From: DATCVR01 sp036566745
GTDB taxonomy: Bacteria; Actinomycetota; Actinomycetes; Jiangellales; Jiangellaceae
Assembly (NCBI GenBank): GCA_036566745.1
Contig: DATCVR010000141.1
Span: 1-59,375, forward strand
DNA: 59,375 nt
Direction of reading: 5' to 3'
Shown in pieces: positions 40,025-48,402 of this stretch (its first letter is position 1; every line of letters begins with the position of its first letter). The notes under the pieces were generated by a model that made no database searches, was not told the DNA's origin, and saw only the letters and a list, made by a program, of their open reading frames with translations. The position numbers and the translations under genes are program-made.

Positions 40025-40324
40025 ATGACGACCAGTCAGCGCAAGGCCCACGCGGAGCAACCCGCGTCAACGCTGTCCACGGTCACTCGCCGTGGCCGGC
40101 TGATTCCCGCCGGCCGGGCCGGCATCCTCGCGCTCGACACCAAGAAGGGGCAATTCGAGCTGCTCGGACCGTTCGACGTGGAGGCCGGCGAAGGCGACGA
40201 GGTGGAGATCGAGGGCGTTCCGGCTCCGGAGCCGCACACGACACCGGCCGTTCCCGCACTCCTGGTGCGGCACGTCCGCCGGGTCGGACCGAGCCGCCCT
40301 CGGAAGACCCCGGTCAGTGGGTGA
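40025..40324 (+). CDS. Hypothetical small beta-rich protein
   Basis: A 99-residue protein from ATG 40025 whose middle (RLIPAGRAGILALDTKKGQFELLGPFDVEAGEGDEVEIEGVPA) looks like one OB or beta-barrel module. No family is recognised. A -10-like CATACT lies seven bases upstream, suggesting a leaderless message. The 3' end overlaps the convergent rhodanese gene by 11 bp. Confidence 0.6.
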   Translation: MTTSQRKAHAEQPASTLSTVTRRGRLIPAGRAGILALDTKKGQFELLGPFDVEAGEGDEVEIEGVPAPEPHTTPAVPALLVRHVRRVGPSRPRKTPVSG

Positions 40325-40658
40325 GGTCGGCGGCGTCGCCGGGTGACTCGCCCACGGCGACCGGGAGACCGGCGCGGATCCAGGCCTGGGTACCGCCCGC
40401 GACGTTGTAGGCGTCGACACCCTGGTGGGCCAGGAACTGGGCGGCCTGAGCGCTTCGGCCCCCGACCGCGCACACGACGTAGACCGGGCGGTCGCGCGGG
40501 ACGTCGTCGTGGCGGGCGGGCACGTCGCCGAGCGGCACCAGCGCCGCACCCGGGATGTGGGCGTCCTCGTACTCGAAGGGCTCGCGGACGTCGAGGACGA
40601 ACGCGCCGGCCGGAAGGTGGGTGGCCAGCTCGGCCACCGACACCTCGCCGGCACTCAC
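40314..40658 (-). CDS. Rhodanese-like sulfurtransferase
   Basis: A 114-residue single rhodanese domain: VLDVREPFEYEDAHIPGAALVPLGD and the active loop VVCAVGGRSAQAAQFL with the catalytic Cys in CxxGGRS. It starts at GTG 40658, overlapping the ideR stop by four bases, so it is in operon with the iron regulator. It may deliver sulphur for iron-sulphur or thiol chemistry. Confidence 0.92.
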   Translation of the reverse strand: MSAGEVSVAELATHLPAGAFVLDVREPFEYEDAHIPGAALVPLGDVPARHDDVPRDRPVYVVCAVGGRSAQAAQFLAHQGVDAYNVAGGTQAWIRAGLPVAVGESPGDAADLTH

Positions 40659-41335
40659 GAAGCGCTCACGAAGATGTGGAAGGCGTCGTCGTCGGCCAGC
40701 TCGACCGCGTCGCTGCCCTGGACTCGGATGCCGGTGTCGGTGGTGTTGACCCGGACCGTGCGCCCCGGGACGACCTCGGCCTCGCGCAGCGTGGCCAGCA
40801 GCTTCTCGTCGACCTGGAGCGGCTCGCCGATGTGGCGGACGGTGACCGCGACGCCGTCGGGGGTGCTCGCCTGGCGCAACGACTGGACGCCGGCCCGGAC
40901 GTCGGCCTCGGCGGTGCTGCCCAGCTCGGCCAGCCCGGGGATCGGGTTGCCGTACGGGTCGGCGGACGGCGCGTGCAGGAGGTCGACGAGGCGGCGCTCG
41001 ACCGCCTCGGAGACGACATGCTCCCACCGGCACGCCTCGTTGTGGACGAGCTCCCAGTCGAGCCCGATGACGTCGACGAGGAGGCGTTCGACCAGGCGGT
41101 GCTTGCGCATGACACGGGTGGCCAGCAGCCGGCCGTGCTCGGAGAGCTCGAGGTGGCGATCTTCGTCGACGTGGAGCAGGCCGTCGCGCTCCATCCGGGC
41201 CACCGTCTGACTGACCGTGGGGCCGGATTGGTGCAGGCGCTCGGCGATGCGGGCGCGCAGAGGGACGACGCCCTCTTCCTCGAGCTCGAAGATGGTCTTG
41301 AGATACATCTCCGTCGTGTCGATGAGGTCGCTCAC
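40655..41335 (-). CDS. ideR: Iron-dependent repressor, DtxR/IdeR type
   Basis: A 226-residue regulator: DTTEMYLKTIFELEEEGVVPLRARIAERLHQSGPTVSQTVARMERDGLL (HTH, residues 7-55) and the metal sites in MRKHRLVERLLVDVIGLDWELVHNEACRWEHVVSEAVERRL, including the Cys-x-x-x-His ligand segment, then a C-terminal SH3-like domain (about 150-226). The full length matches IdeR/DtxR, which respond to Fe2+. It would repress siderophore and iron-uptake genes. The rhodanese gene follows with a four-base overlap. Confidence 0.93.
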   Translation of the reverse strand: MSDLIDTTEMYLKTIFELEEEGVVPLRARIAERLHQSGPTVSQTVARMERDGLLHVDEDRHLELSEHGRLLATRVMRKHRLVERLLVDVIGLDWELVHNEACRWEHVVSEAVERRLVDLLHAPSADPYGNPIPGLAELGSTAEADVRAGVQSLRQASTPDGVAVTVRHIGEPLQVDEKLLATLREAEVVPGRTVRVNTTDTGIRVQGSDAVELADDDAFHIFVSAS

Positions 41336-41518
41336 CGGACCGTTCTCCTCGCCTCGTTCCGAGTTCAGAGCCTATCCCGACAATGACGGTGCGCAGCGCC
41401 GCGACGCCGGATGGGGGCAGCCTGCCACGCGTCACCGACACGCCCGGCCCGCCGACGGCGTCGCAGGAAGCACTCCGCCAAGACTCCGGCCATCTCAACG
41501 CCGGTGTCGCCTTGATTA

Positions 41519-41532
41519 TGTCCGCCCGGACA
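41519..41532. promoter_or_regulatory. Inverted repeat upstream of parA-like gene
   Basis: TGTCCGCCCGGACA has perfect six-base arms around CC and lies 39 bp before the GTG of the ParA-like gene. Possible operator or partition-site half. Confidence 0.4.
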
Positions 41533-41570
41533 CAGGACGCGCGACCCGCGCGCGTGGCAGACTCCGGACT

Positions 41571-42368
41571 GTGCCGGTGGTCAGCGTTCTGAGCCTCAAG
41601 GGCGGGGTCGGCAAGACCTCCGTCACGCTCGGATTGGCAGGGTCAGCGCTGGTCCGAGGGCTGCGGACGATCGTCGTCGACCTCGACCCCCAGGGCAACG
41701 CCACCATGGCCCTCGACCCTCAGCAGGTCCGGTTCACCGCCAACGACGCGCTCGTCGACGGCCGCACCCCGCACTTCGACGACAGCCTGGCGGCCAGCGC
41801 CTGGGGTCCCGGGCTCCGCGTCCTGGCCAGCGAGCCGGCCCTCGAACGCCGCAACCACCCCGACGGCGGCGGCGAGCACCGCCTGCGCAGCGCCCTGGCG
41901 GGGGCGGACGACGCGGAGCTGGTCCTCGTCGACTGCCCACCCAGCCTCGCCGCCCTCACCACCAACGCCCTGGCGGCCAGCGACCTCGCGCTCGTCGTCA
42001 CCGAGCCCACGATGTTCGCACTCACCGGCGCTCAGGCGGCCCTCAGCGCCGTCGACTCCGTGCGCAGCGCTCACAATCTCCGGCTTCGCCCCGCAGGCGT
42101 CGTGGTCAACGGCTACCGCGCCCGGTCCGCCGAACACCGCTTCCGCCTCGACGAGCTGATCGCCGCCTACCGCGGCCTCGTCCTCGACCCGGTCCTGCCC
42201 TACCGCTCGGCGATCACCCAGGCCCAGGGCAGCTGCCTGCCGATCCAGCGCTGGCCCTCGCCGGGAGCCCGCGAGGTGGCGCGCATCTTCACCGGATACC
42301 TCGACCACCTGCTGGCCGTGGCCCGCACGAGCTCCGACGGGCCGTTCGGAAAGGGAGGCCGCCGATGA
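41571..42368 (+). CDS. ParA-family ATPase, chromosomal orphan
   Basis: A 265-residue ParA/MinD-type ATPase with deviant Walker A LSLKGGVGKTSVTLGLA (residues 5-21), switch I DLDPQGNAT and Walker B LVLVDCPPSLAALTTNAL. The start is GTG 41571. It is followed by a small basic protein coupled by ATGA overlap, replacing the usual ParB. No parS-like sites or plasmid genes are nearby. It may position a cytosolic cargo or chromosome locus. Confidence 0.9.
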   Translation: MPVVSVLSLKGGVGKTSVTLGLAGSALVRGLRTIVVDLDPQGNATMALDPQQVRFTANDALVDGRTPHFDDSLAASAWGPGLRVLASEPALERRNHPDGGGEHRLRSALAGADDAELVLVDCPPSLAALTTNALAASDLALVVTEPTMFALTGAQAALSAVDSVRSAHNLRLRPAGVVVNGYRARSAEHRFRLDELIAAYRGLVLDPVLPYRSAITQAQGSCLPIQRWPSPGAREVARIFTGYLDHLLAVARTSSDGPFGKGGRR

Positions 42369-42673
42369 CCGTCCCCGCTCCCCGCCCGGCGTTGCGCCGT
42401 GACGACGACGGCTCGGTCCACCCGGCGTGGCCCCGGCTGTCCTCCCTCACCGTCGATGCCGACGCCGTCGCCAAGAGCCGCAAGAAGGCGAAGAAGAAGG
42501 GCAAGGACAAGGCGCCCGACGACGACGTCGAGCTGACCGTCGCGATCCCCAAGCGCGACCGCAAGAAGCTGCGGCGCAAGGCCGAGAGCTACGGCTGGAC
42601 CGTCGAGGAAGCCGCGGCACACGTCATCCGGGTGTGGGCCGACGACCAGTCCGGGCGACCCGGGCCGCGCTGA
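42365..42673 (+). CDS. Small basic partner of the ParA-like ATPase
   Basis: A 102-residue protein with a strong Lys block (SRKKAKKKGKDK, about 37-48), DDDVELTVAIPKRDRKKLRRKAESYGWTVEEAAAHVIRVWAD; the last part resembles a ribbon-helix-helix. It overlaps the parA stop by four bases and is therefore probably the adaptor or DNA-binding partner. No known family. Confidence 0.75.
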   Translation: MTVPAPRPALRRDDDGSVHPAWPRLSSLTVDADAVAKSRKKAKKKGKDKAPDDDVELTVAIPKRDRKKLRRKAESYGWTVEEAAAHVIRVWADDQSGRPGPR

Positions 42674-42674
42674 G

Positions 42675-43817
42675 TCAGGCCGGGGCCGCGCCCACCCAGG
42701 AGCCCCGCGCCATGACCCCGCCGAGTCCGAGGTCGGCGTCGAGCACGACGAGGTCGGCGTCGAGGCCCACCACCAGCGCACCAGTGCGATCGCTCAGTCC
42801 GAGCAGGCCCGCCGGGGTGGTCGAGGCGGCCCGCACCGCGTCGGCCATCGAGAATCCGGCCTGGGTCACCGCGAACCTGAAGGCGCGGTCCATCGTGAGC
42901 GTGCTGCCGGCGATGGTGCCGTCGCCGACGAGGCGCGCCACGCCGTCCTCGACGCGCACCGCGAGCTCACCCAGCACGTAGTCGCCGTCACCGATGCCGG
43001 TGGCCGACATCGCGTCGGTGACCAGCGCCACCCGGGCCGGCCCGGCAGCCCGGGAGGCCAGCGCCGCGACGGCGGGGTGCAGGTGGACACCGTCGAGGAT
43101 CAGCTCGACGGTGACCCGAGGGTCGTCCAGCAACGCCGCGATGGGGCCCGGCTCGCGGTGGTTCAGCGGGGTCATCGCATTGAACAGGTGAGTGGCCACG
43201 CTCGCCCCGGCGTCGATGGCCTCGCGGACCACGTCGAACGTCGCGTCGGTGTGACCCACGGCCGCAATGGCGCCGGCGTCGACGACGGTCCGGACCGCCG
43301 CGAGGCCGTGGTCGAGCTCGGGCGCCAGCGTGACCATCCGGACCGTGCCGCGCCCGGCCGTGAGCAGGTGCTGGACGACCGTCGGATCCGGCGCGGCCAG
43401 GGCGTCGGGGTTGTGCGCACCTTTGCGGGCCGGGGAGATCCACGGGCCCTCCAGGTGGGTGCCGACGATCACGCTGTCCTGGGCCAGCTCGGCCAGCGCC
43501 CGCACGTCGTGCTCGAGAGCGTCCGGGAACCCGGTGACCAGGCTGGCCACGATCGAAGTGGTGCCGTGGCCGCGGTGGGTGGCGACGAAGGTCGCGATCT
43601 GCTCGGGATCGGCGCCCACGACGGTCGCACCGCCGCCCCCGTGGGTGTGCATGTCGACGAAGCCCGGGACGATCCACCGTCCGGCCACGTCGTGGTCGGG
43701 AGTGCGCTCCGGGCGACCCGAGCCGATGCCCACGATGCGCGTGCCGGCGGTCTCGAGCCAGCCGTCGCCGACGACGCCGTCCGGGGTGACCAGCTGGGCT
43801 CCGACGATCAGCGACAT
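42675..43817 (-). CDS. nagA: N-acetylglucosamine-6-phosphate deacetylase
   Basis: A 380-residue amidohydrolase: VPGFVDMHTHGGGG (metal HxH), GTHLEGPWISPARKGAHN (catalytic Glu), AVGHTDA and THLFNAMTPLNHREPG and VTDAMSATG (the catalytic Asp). It removes acetate from GlcNAc-6-phosphate during amino-sugar recycling. Full length. The start at ATG 43817 has AGGACGC nearby. It is convergent with the ParA pair. Confidence 0.93.
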   Translation of the reverse strand: MSLIVGAQLVTPDGVVGDGWLETAGTRIVGIGSGRPERTPDHDVAGRWIVPGFVDMHTHGGGGATVVGADPEQIATFVATHRGHGTTSIVASLVTGFPDALEHDVRALAELAQDSVIVGTHLEGPWISPARKGAHNPDALAAPDPTVVQHLLTAGRGTVRMVTLAPELDHGLAAVRTVVDAGAIAAVGHTDATFDVVREAIDAGASVATHLFNAMTPLNHREPGPIAALLDDPRVTVELILDGVHLHPAVAALASRAAGPARVALVTDAMSATGIGDGDYVLGELAVRVEDGVARLVGDGTIAGSTLTMDRAFRFAVTQAGFSMADAVRAASTTPAGLLGLSDRTGALVVGLDADLVVLDADLGLGGVMARGSWVGAAPA

Positions 43818-43901
43818 GTCCGCGTCCTCCCGAGGCGTCCCGCCGAGGTGTCCGGCCGCCGCACGCGGCCGAGCACGACCGTACCGCTACCGTCGGTGCT
43901 C

Positions 43902-44594
43902 ATGACGCTGACCGTTGACCACCGATTCCGTGGGCCCACGACGTCCGGCAACGGCGGCTACGTCTGCGGGATGGTGGCCGCACGCCTGGGGTCCGGCGGC
44001 GCCACCGTGACGCTCCGCACGCCGCCTCCGCTAGGCCGGGCCATGACGATCGCCGTCGACGACGGCGAACTGCAGCTCCTGGACGGATCGACGCTGGTCG
44101 CCGAGGCGACGACCACCACCGCCGACCACCTTCCGGAGGTCGAGCCGCTCGACGCCCGAGCAGCCCGGGAGCTGTCCCTGTCCTACCCCGGCCTCGACCT
44201 CCACCCCTTCCCCGAGTGCTTCGTCTGCGGCCCTCGGCGTGAACCGGGCGACGGCATGCGGCTCTTCCCTGGGCGCGTGGGCGACGGCCGGACGGCCTGT
44301 GTGTGGGACGTCGCGGCCGACCTGGCCGGGCGCCCGGAGTTCGTCTGGGCCGCGCTCGACTGTCCCGGCGGCTGGTCCGCGCCGATCGAGGGCCGGCCCA
44401 TGGTGCTCGGCCGGCTGACCGGCGAGGTCGTGGCCACGCCGGAGGCGGGCGAGGCGTGCGTCGCCATGGGCGAGCTGACCGGCACGGACGGACGCAAGAG
44501 CTTCACGGCGACCACGCTCTACGGCAGCGACGGCCGCGTGCTCGGCCGCGCCCGCGCGATCTGGATCGCCCTGCCCGGCTCGCCGGATGCCTGA
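43902..44594 (+). CDS. Hotdog-fold thioesterase-like protein
   Basis: A 230-residue protein with two hotdog halves: an N-terminal HRFRGPTTSGNGGYVCGMVAARL and a C-terminal WAALDCPGGWSAPI, LGRLTGEVVATPEAGEACVAMGELTGTDGRKSFTATTLYGSDGRVLGRARAIWI. FPECFVCGPRREPGDGMRLFPG lies between. This is the tandem hotdog thioesterase-like pattern of actinobacteria; the substrate is unknown. The N-terminus follows ATG 43902. Confidence 0.8.
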   Translation: MTLTVDHRFRGPTTSGNGGYVCGMVAARLGSGGATVTLRTPPPLGRAMTIAVDDGELQLLDGSTLVAEATTTTADHLPEVEPLDARAARELSLSYPGLDLHPFPECFVCGPRREPGDGMRLFPGRVGDGRTACVWDVAADLAGRPEFVWAALDCPGGWSAPIEGRPMVLGRLTGEVVATPEAGEACVAMGELTGTDGRKSFTATTLYGSDGRVLGRARAIWIALPGSPDA

Positions 44595-44628
44595 CCAATC
44601 GGGCGGGTTCAGCCGACGGGAAATCTCG

Positions 44629-44656
44629 TTGCATCGGGCGCCCGTCGGCGCATAAC
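44629..44656 (+). promoter_or_regulatory. Promoter of a short structured transcript
   Basis: TTGCAT (44629-44634), a 16-bp spacer and CATAAC (44651-44656). Transcription would start near 44663 and run into the AGGAGG-driven 12-codon ORF. Confidence 0.6.
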
Positions 44657-44690
44657 GTCGTGGGTACACGGAGAGGAGGTGGTCCAGTAG

Positions 44691-44729
44691 ATGAAGAGCT
44701 ATCGGACTCGTGAGGTGGCTGCGCGCTAG
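44691..44729 (+). CDS. 12-residue ORF with strong Shine-Dalgarno, candidate leader or sRNA peptide
   Basis: MKSYRTREVAAR then TAG. AGGAGGT lies at 44674-44680, 10 bases before the ATG, as perfect as any in the window, which is odd for so short a frame. A promoter precedes and a three-way-junction RNA follows. Basic and short; whether the peptide or only its translation matters is unclear. Confidence 0.55.
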   Translation: MKSYRTREVAAR

Positions 44730-44805
44730 CGCCGCTTGCTCGACGCAGGACCTGGGGTGAGCCCGGGTTCGCCGGCAGTCGGCCGGCAATCCAGTGCAGT
44801 CACCC

Positions 44806-44868
44806 GGCCCGTGGGTTCCTGGGATCAGTCCCCCAGGCCGCGCTCAGCGCGGACACAGCCCACGGGCC
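44806..44868 (+). ncRNA. Predicted three-way junction RNA or complex terminator
   Basis: A perfect 10-bp outer stem GGCCCGTGGG (44806-44815)/CCCACGGGCC (44859-44868) encloses two perfect hairpins: CCTGGG/CCCAGG (44818-44823 and 44832-44837) and CCGCGC/GCGCGG (44838-44843 and 44847-44852). Random DNA rarely nests three such stems. It lies at the 3' end of the transcript starting near 44663 and 65 bp from the pdxH stop, so a terminator is the simple option and a ligand-binding RNA the other. Confidence 0.5.
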
Positions 44869-44932
44869 GTTCCATGTCCGGGGGTCGTCGGGACGGCGTG
44901 CCACGGCCCGTTACAGGCCCGCTACAGGCCCG

Positions 44933-45586
44933 CTACGGCGCCAGCCGCTCCAGCGCCCACGCGTCGTCCGTCCGGCGGTAGCGCAGCCGGTCGTGCAGCC
45001 GCCCCGGGCCGCCCTGCCAGAACTCCACGGTCTCCGGCACCACGCGATAGCCGCCCCAGAACTCCGGCAGCGGGACCTCCTCGGGATGGCGGCGTGCCAC
45101 CTCCACCGCAGCGGCCTCGAGGTCGGCCCGCGAACCGATCACCGTCGACTGCGCGCTGGCCCACGCCCCGATCTGCGACTCGCGCGGACGAGTGGCCCAG
45201 TACGCGCTGCTCTCGGCCACCGACAGCCGCTCGACGCCGCCGCAGACCACCACCTGCCGTTCCATGGCGAACCACGGGAAGCACAACGACGCCCACGGGT
45301 TCGCGGCCAGCTCGTGTGCCTTGCGTGAACCGTGGTTGGTGAAGAACACGAAGCCGCGGGCGTCGAGCTCCTTGAGCAGGACGTGCCGCGCGCTCGGCCG
45401 GGCGTGCGCGTCGGCGGTGGCGAGCACCATGGCGTTGGGCTCGATCAGCCCGGAGGTCACGGCATCGTGCAGCCACGACCGGAACTGCGCGAACGGCTCG
45501 CGCGCGACGTCCGTCTCCAGCAGCCGCGCGGTGGCGTATCGACGGCGCATCCGCGCCAGCCCCAGACCCTCGTCGCTCACGACCAC
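44933..45586 (-). CDS. pdxH: Pyridoxamine 5'-phosphate oxidase
   Basis: A 217-residue FMN enzyme: EPNAMVLATADAHARPSARHVLLKELDARGFVFFTNHGSRKAHELAANPWASLCFPW, then ATRPRESQIGAWASAQS, FWGGYRVVPETVEFWQGGPGRLHDRLRYRR. The last block is the PdxH C-terminal signature. It makes pyridoxal 5'-phosphate. It is divergent from the citrate synthase gene, a pairing common in actinobacteria. Confidence 0.95.
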   Translation of the reverse strand: MVVSDEGLGLARMRRRYATARLLETDVAREPFAQFRSWLHDAVTSGLIEPNAMVLATADAHARPSARHVLLKELDARGFVFFTNHGSRKAHELAANPWASLCFPWFAMERQVVVCGGVERLSVAESSAYWATRPRESQIGAWASAQSTVIGSRADLEAAAVEVARRHPEEVPLPEFWGGYRVVPETVEFWQGGPGRLHDRLRYRRTDDAWALERLAP

Positions 45587-45804
45587 ACTCTCCCACTCGA
45601 CACGGCCACTCCGAGCTCCCCGTCGGCCCCGATCCGGGGGTCGGAGTCGCCAAGATCACACCCCATCTGTGGGAAACAGCACATCCACCGGGTATGAACT
45701 TGTGGATAGCAACCATCTGCGAGGCATGATGGAGGTTCCGCCTGGCGTCCAACCGGTCTCGCCCGGCGCCTCTGCGGCCACGAGCCGAACACGAAGGAGT
45801 GTGC

Positions 45805-46908
45805 ATGTCCGAGGTCAAGCACGGGCTCGAAGGCGTCGTAGCGTTCGAGACGCAGATCGCCGAGCCGGACAAGCAAGGCAGCGCGCTGCGGTACCGCGGT
45901 GTCGACATCGAGGACCTCGTCGGGCATGTTCCGTTCGAGCATGTGTGGGGGCTGCTGGTCGACGGCCGATTCGACCCCGGCCTGCCGCCCGCCGAGCCGT
46001 TCCCGCTGCCGATCCACTCGGGCGACGTCCGAGTCGACGTCCAGAGCGCACTGGCCATGCTGGCGCCGGCGTGGGGCTTCCGGCCGCTGCTCGACACCCC
46101 CGACGACGAAGCCCGCGACGAGCTCTCCCGGGCCGCGGTCATGGCGTTGTCGTTCGTCGCCCAGTCCGCCCGGGGCACCGGCCTGCCGATGGTTCCCCAG
46201 CAGGAGGTCGACAAGGCCGACACCATCGTCGAGCGGTTCATGATCCGCTGGCGTGGCGAGCCCGACCCACGCCACGTCAAGGCCGTCGACGCCTACTTCA
46301 CCTCCGCCGCCGAGCACGGCATGAACGCCTCGACGTTCACGGCCCGCGTGGTGGCCTCCACCGGCGCCGACGTCGCGGCCTCGCTGTCGGCCGCCGTGGG
46401 CGCGATGAGCGGTCCGCTGCACGGCGGCGCGCCGTCGCGGGTGCTGGCGATGATCGAGGAGATCGAGCGGACCGGCGACCCCGAGGGCTACGTCAAGGGC
46501 GTGCTCGACCGCGGCGAGCGGATGATGGGCTTCGGCCACCGCGTCTACCGAGCCGAGGACCCGCGGGCTCGCACGCTGCGCCGGGTGGCCCGCGAGCTGT
46601 CCGCACCGCGCTACGAGGTGGCCGAGGCGTTCGAGCGGGCCGCGCTGGCCGAGCTCGCCGCACGCAAGCCCGACCGGGTTCTCGCGACGAACGTCGAGTT
46701 CTGGGCCGCGATCGTGCTCGACTTCGCCGAGGTGCCGGCGCACATGTTCACCTCGATGTTCACCTGTGCCCGCACCGCCGGGTGGAGTGCCCACATCCTC
46801 GAGCAGAAGCAGACCGGCCGGCTGGTCCGCCCGTCGGCCGTGTACTCCGGCCCGAGGCCGCGCAAGCCCGACGAGGTGGGCGGCTGGAACCCCGACTGGG
46901 CGGTGTGA
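45805..46908 (+). CDS. citA: Citrate synthase 2
   Basis: A 367-residue citrate synthase: KQGSALRYRGVDIEDLVGHVPFEHVWGLLVDG, SAAVGAMSGPLHGGAPSRVLAMI (active-site His), MMGFGHRVYRAEDPRA (second His) and VEFWAAIVLDFAEVP. The length fits the CitA-type second citrate synthase of mycobacteria and streptomycetes. The ATG at 45805 is used because AAGGAG lies 8 to 13 bases before it. A GATCGTTGG-family repeat follows. Confidence 0.93.
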   Translation: MSEVKHGLEGVVAFETQIAEPDKQGSALRYRGVDIEDLVGHVPFEHVWGLLVDGRFDPGLPPAEPFPLPIHSGDVRVDVQSALAMLAPAWGFRPLLDTPDDEARDELSRAAVMALSFVAQSARGTGLPMVPQQEVDKADTIVERFMIRWRGEPDPRHVKAVDAYFTSAAEHGMNASTFTARVVASTGADVAASLSAAVGAMSGPLHGGAPSRVLAMIEEIERTGDPEGYVKGVLDRGERMMGFGHRVYRAEDPRARTLRRVARELSAPRYEVAEAFERAALAELAARKPDRVLATNVEFWAAIVLDFAEVPAHMFTSMFTCARTAGWSAHILEQKQTGRLVRPSAVYSGPRPRKPDEVGGWNPDWAV

Positions 46909-46923
46909 CCGCTCCCCTCCTTC

Positions 46924-46983
46924 GGGTGATCGTTGGAAGGATGTGGCCGCCCAGGCGGCAGTTCCGCTCCGGCGATCGCCCAG
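46924..46983. repeat. Intergenic inverted repeat, GATCGTTGG family, degenerate copy D
   Basis: GGGTGATCGTTGGAAGG (46924-46940) and an inner GTGGCCGCCCAGGCGGC are kept, but the right arm has decayed (CTCCGGCGATCGCCC). It starts 16 bases after the citrate synthase stop. Confidence 0.7.
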
Positions 46984-47097
46984 CAACCGGCGTCCGGCGA
47001 CCCTGTCGGGCGCCGCTCGTGCGCATGCGGCACAATGGCGGACCTGACAGCGTGGTCACCCCGATTTCATCGCCCGGACATCACCGGAGAGCTCCGC

Positions 47098-48225
47098 ATG
47101 ACCGACGCATTGCAGATTCCCGCTGACCTCAAGCCCGCCGACGGCCGCTTCGGATCAGGCCCCAGCAAGGTTCGACGCGAGGCACTGGCCGCCCTGGCCG
47201 AGCACGGCAGCGAGGTGCTCGGCACCTCCCACCGGCAGGCCCCGGTCAAGAACCTCGTCCGCCGCGTCCGCGAGGGCGTGGCCGAGTTGTTCGACCTCCC
47301 CGACGGATACGAGGTGGTGCTGAGCAACGGCGGCGCCACGGCGTTCTGGGACGTCGCCGCCTTCGGCCTGGTGCGCACCAAGTCGCAGCACCTCTCCTTC
47401 GGCGAGTTCTCGTCGAAGTTCGCCACGGTCACGAAGACCGCGCCGTGGCTGCAGGACCCGACCGTCGTCAAGGCCGAGCCCGGCACCCTTGCGGTGCCCT
47501 ACGCCGAGGACGGCGTCGACGTGTACGCCTGGCCCCACAACGAGACGTCCACGGGCGTCATGGCGCCGGTCCGCCGCGTCGAGGGCGCCGACCCCGACGC
47601 CCTGGTGCTCGTCGACGCCACGAGCGGCGCGGGCGGGCTGCCGGTCGACCCGTCGCAGGTGGACGTGTACTACTTCGCGCCGCAGAAGAACTTCGCCTCC
47701 GACGGCGGGTTGTGGCTGGCCGCATTCTCGCCGGCCGCGCTGGCCCGGGTCGAGGAGATCGCCGCCACCGACCGCTACGTGCCGGCCTTCCTCGACCTCC
47801 CCACGGCCGTCGACAACTCGCGCAAGGACCAGACGTACAACACCCCGGCCGTGGCCACGCTCTTCCTGCTGGCCGAGCAGCTGGACTGGCTCAACGGCAA
47901 CGGCGGCCTCGAATTCGCCGTCGGGCGGACCACCGACTCCTCGAACCGGCTCTACACGTGGGCGGACAAGAGCCCTTATGCCACCCCGTACGTCGCCGAC
48001 CCTGCGGCTCGCTCGCTGGTCGTCGCGACGATCGACTTCGACGAGTCGATCGATGCCGCGGCCGTGGCGAAGACGCTGCGTGCCAACGGCATCCTCGACG
48101 TCGAGCCCTACCGCAAGCTCGGCCGCAACCAGCTGCGCGTCGCCACCTACGCCGCCGTCGATCCGGCCGACGTCGAGGCGCTGACGGTGTGCGTGGACTG
48201 GGTCGTGGAGCGGCTCGGCGCCTGA
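47098..48225 (+). CDS. serC: Phosphoserine aminotransferase
   Basis: A 375-residue PLP enzyme of the actinobacterial SerC type: GRFGSGPSKVRREALAALAEHG, GTSHRQAPVKNLVRRVREGVAELFDLPDGYEVVLSNGGATAFWD, NETSTGVMAPVRR and YYFAPQKNFASDGGLWLA with the PLP-binding Lys. It converts 3-phosphohydroxypyruvate and glutamate in serine synthesis. The start ATG is at 47098. Two hairpins follow the stop. Confidence 0.95.
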   Translation: MTDALQIPADLKPADGRFGSGPSKVRREALAALAEHGSEVLGTSHRQAPVKNLVRRVREGVAELFDLPDGYEVVLSNGGATAFWDVAAFGLVRTKSQHLSFGEFSSKFATVTKTAPWLQDPTVVKAEPGTLAVPYAEDGVDVYAWPHNETSTGVMAPVRRVEGADPDALVLVDATSGAGGLPVDPSQVDVYYFAPQKNFASDGGLWLAAFSPAALARVEEIAATDRYVPAFLDLPTAVDNSRKDQTYNTPAVATLFLLAEQLDWLNGNGGLEFAVGRTTDSSNRLYTWADKSPYATPYVADPAARSLVVATIDFDESIDAAAVAKTLRANGILDVEPYRKLGRNQLRVATYAAVDPADVEALTVCVDWVVERLGA

Positions 48226-48337
48226 ACGAGAGCCGGGCGACGGTTGGACGCGAGGCGGAGCGCTGAGTGGAGCGCTAGGCGGAGTGACCGGCCGTGAGCG
48301 ACCGGCCGATCAGCCCTTGCGGCGTCTGAACGGAGAA
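48226..48337. other. Gap after serC
   Basis: No gene. The stretch has short direct repeats of GGAGCGCT and CGACCGGCC and leads into the terminator hairpin. Confidence 0.35.
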
Positions 48338-48383
48338 CGAAGGGCCGGGGTGGACCAGGGAGCTGGTTCACCCCGGCCCTTCG
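48338..48383 (+). terminator. Terminator hairpin after serC
   Basis: CGAAGGGCCGGGGTG (48338-48352) pairs with CACCCCGGCCCTTCG (48369-48383), 15 bp perfect, with an inner GACCAG/CTGGTT stem in the loop. It lies 113 bases after serC; the minus-strand RNA at 48403-48490 faces it from the other side. Confidence 0.8.
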
Positions 48384-48402
48384 TCATGGTCCGGAATGGC
48401 AA

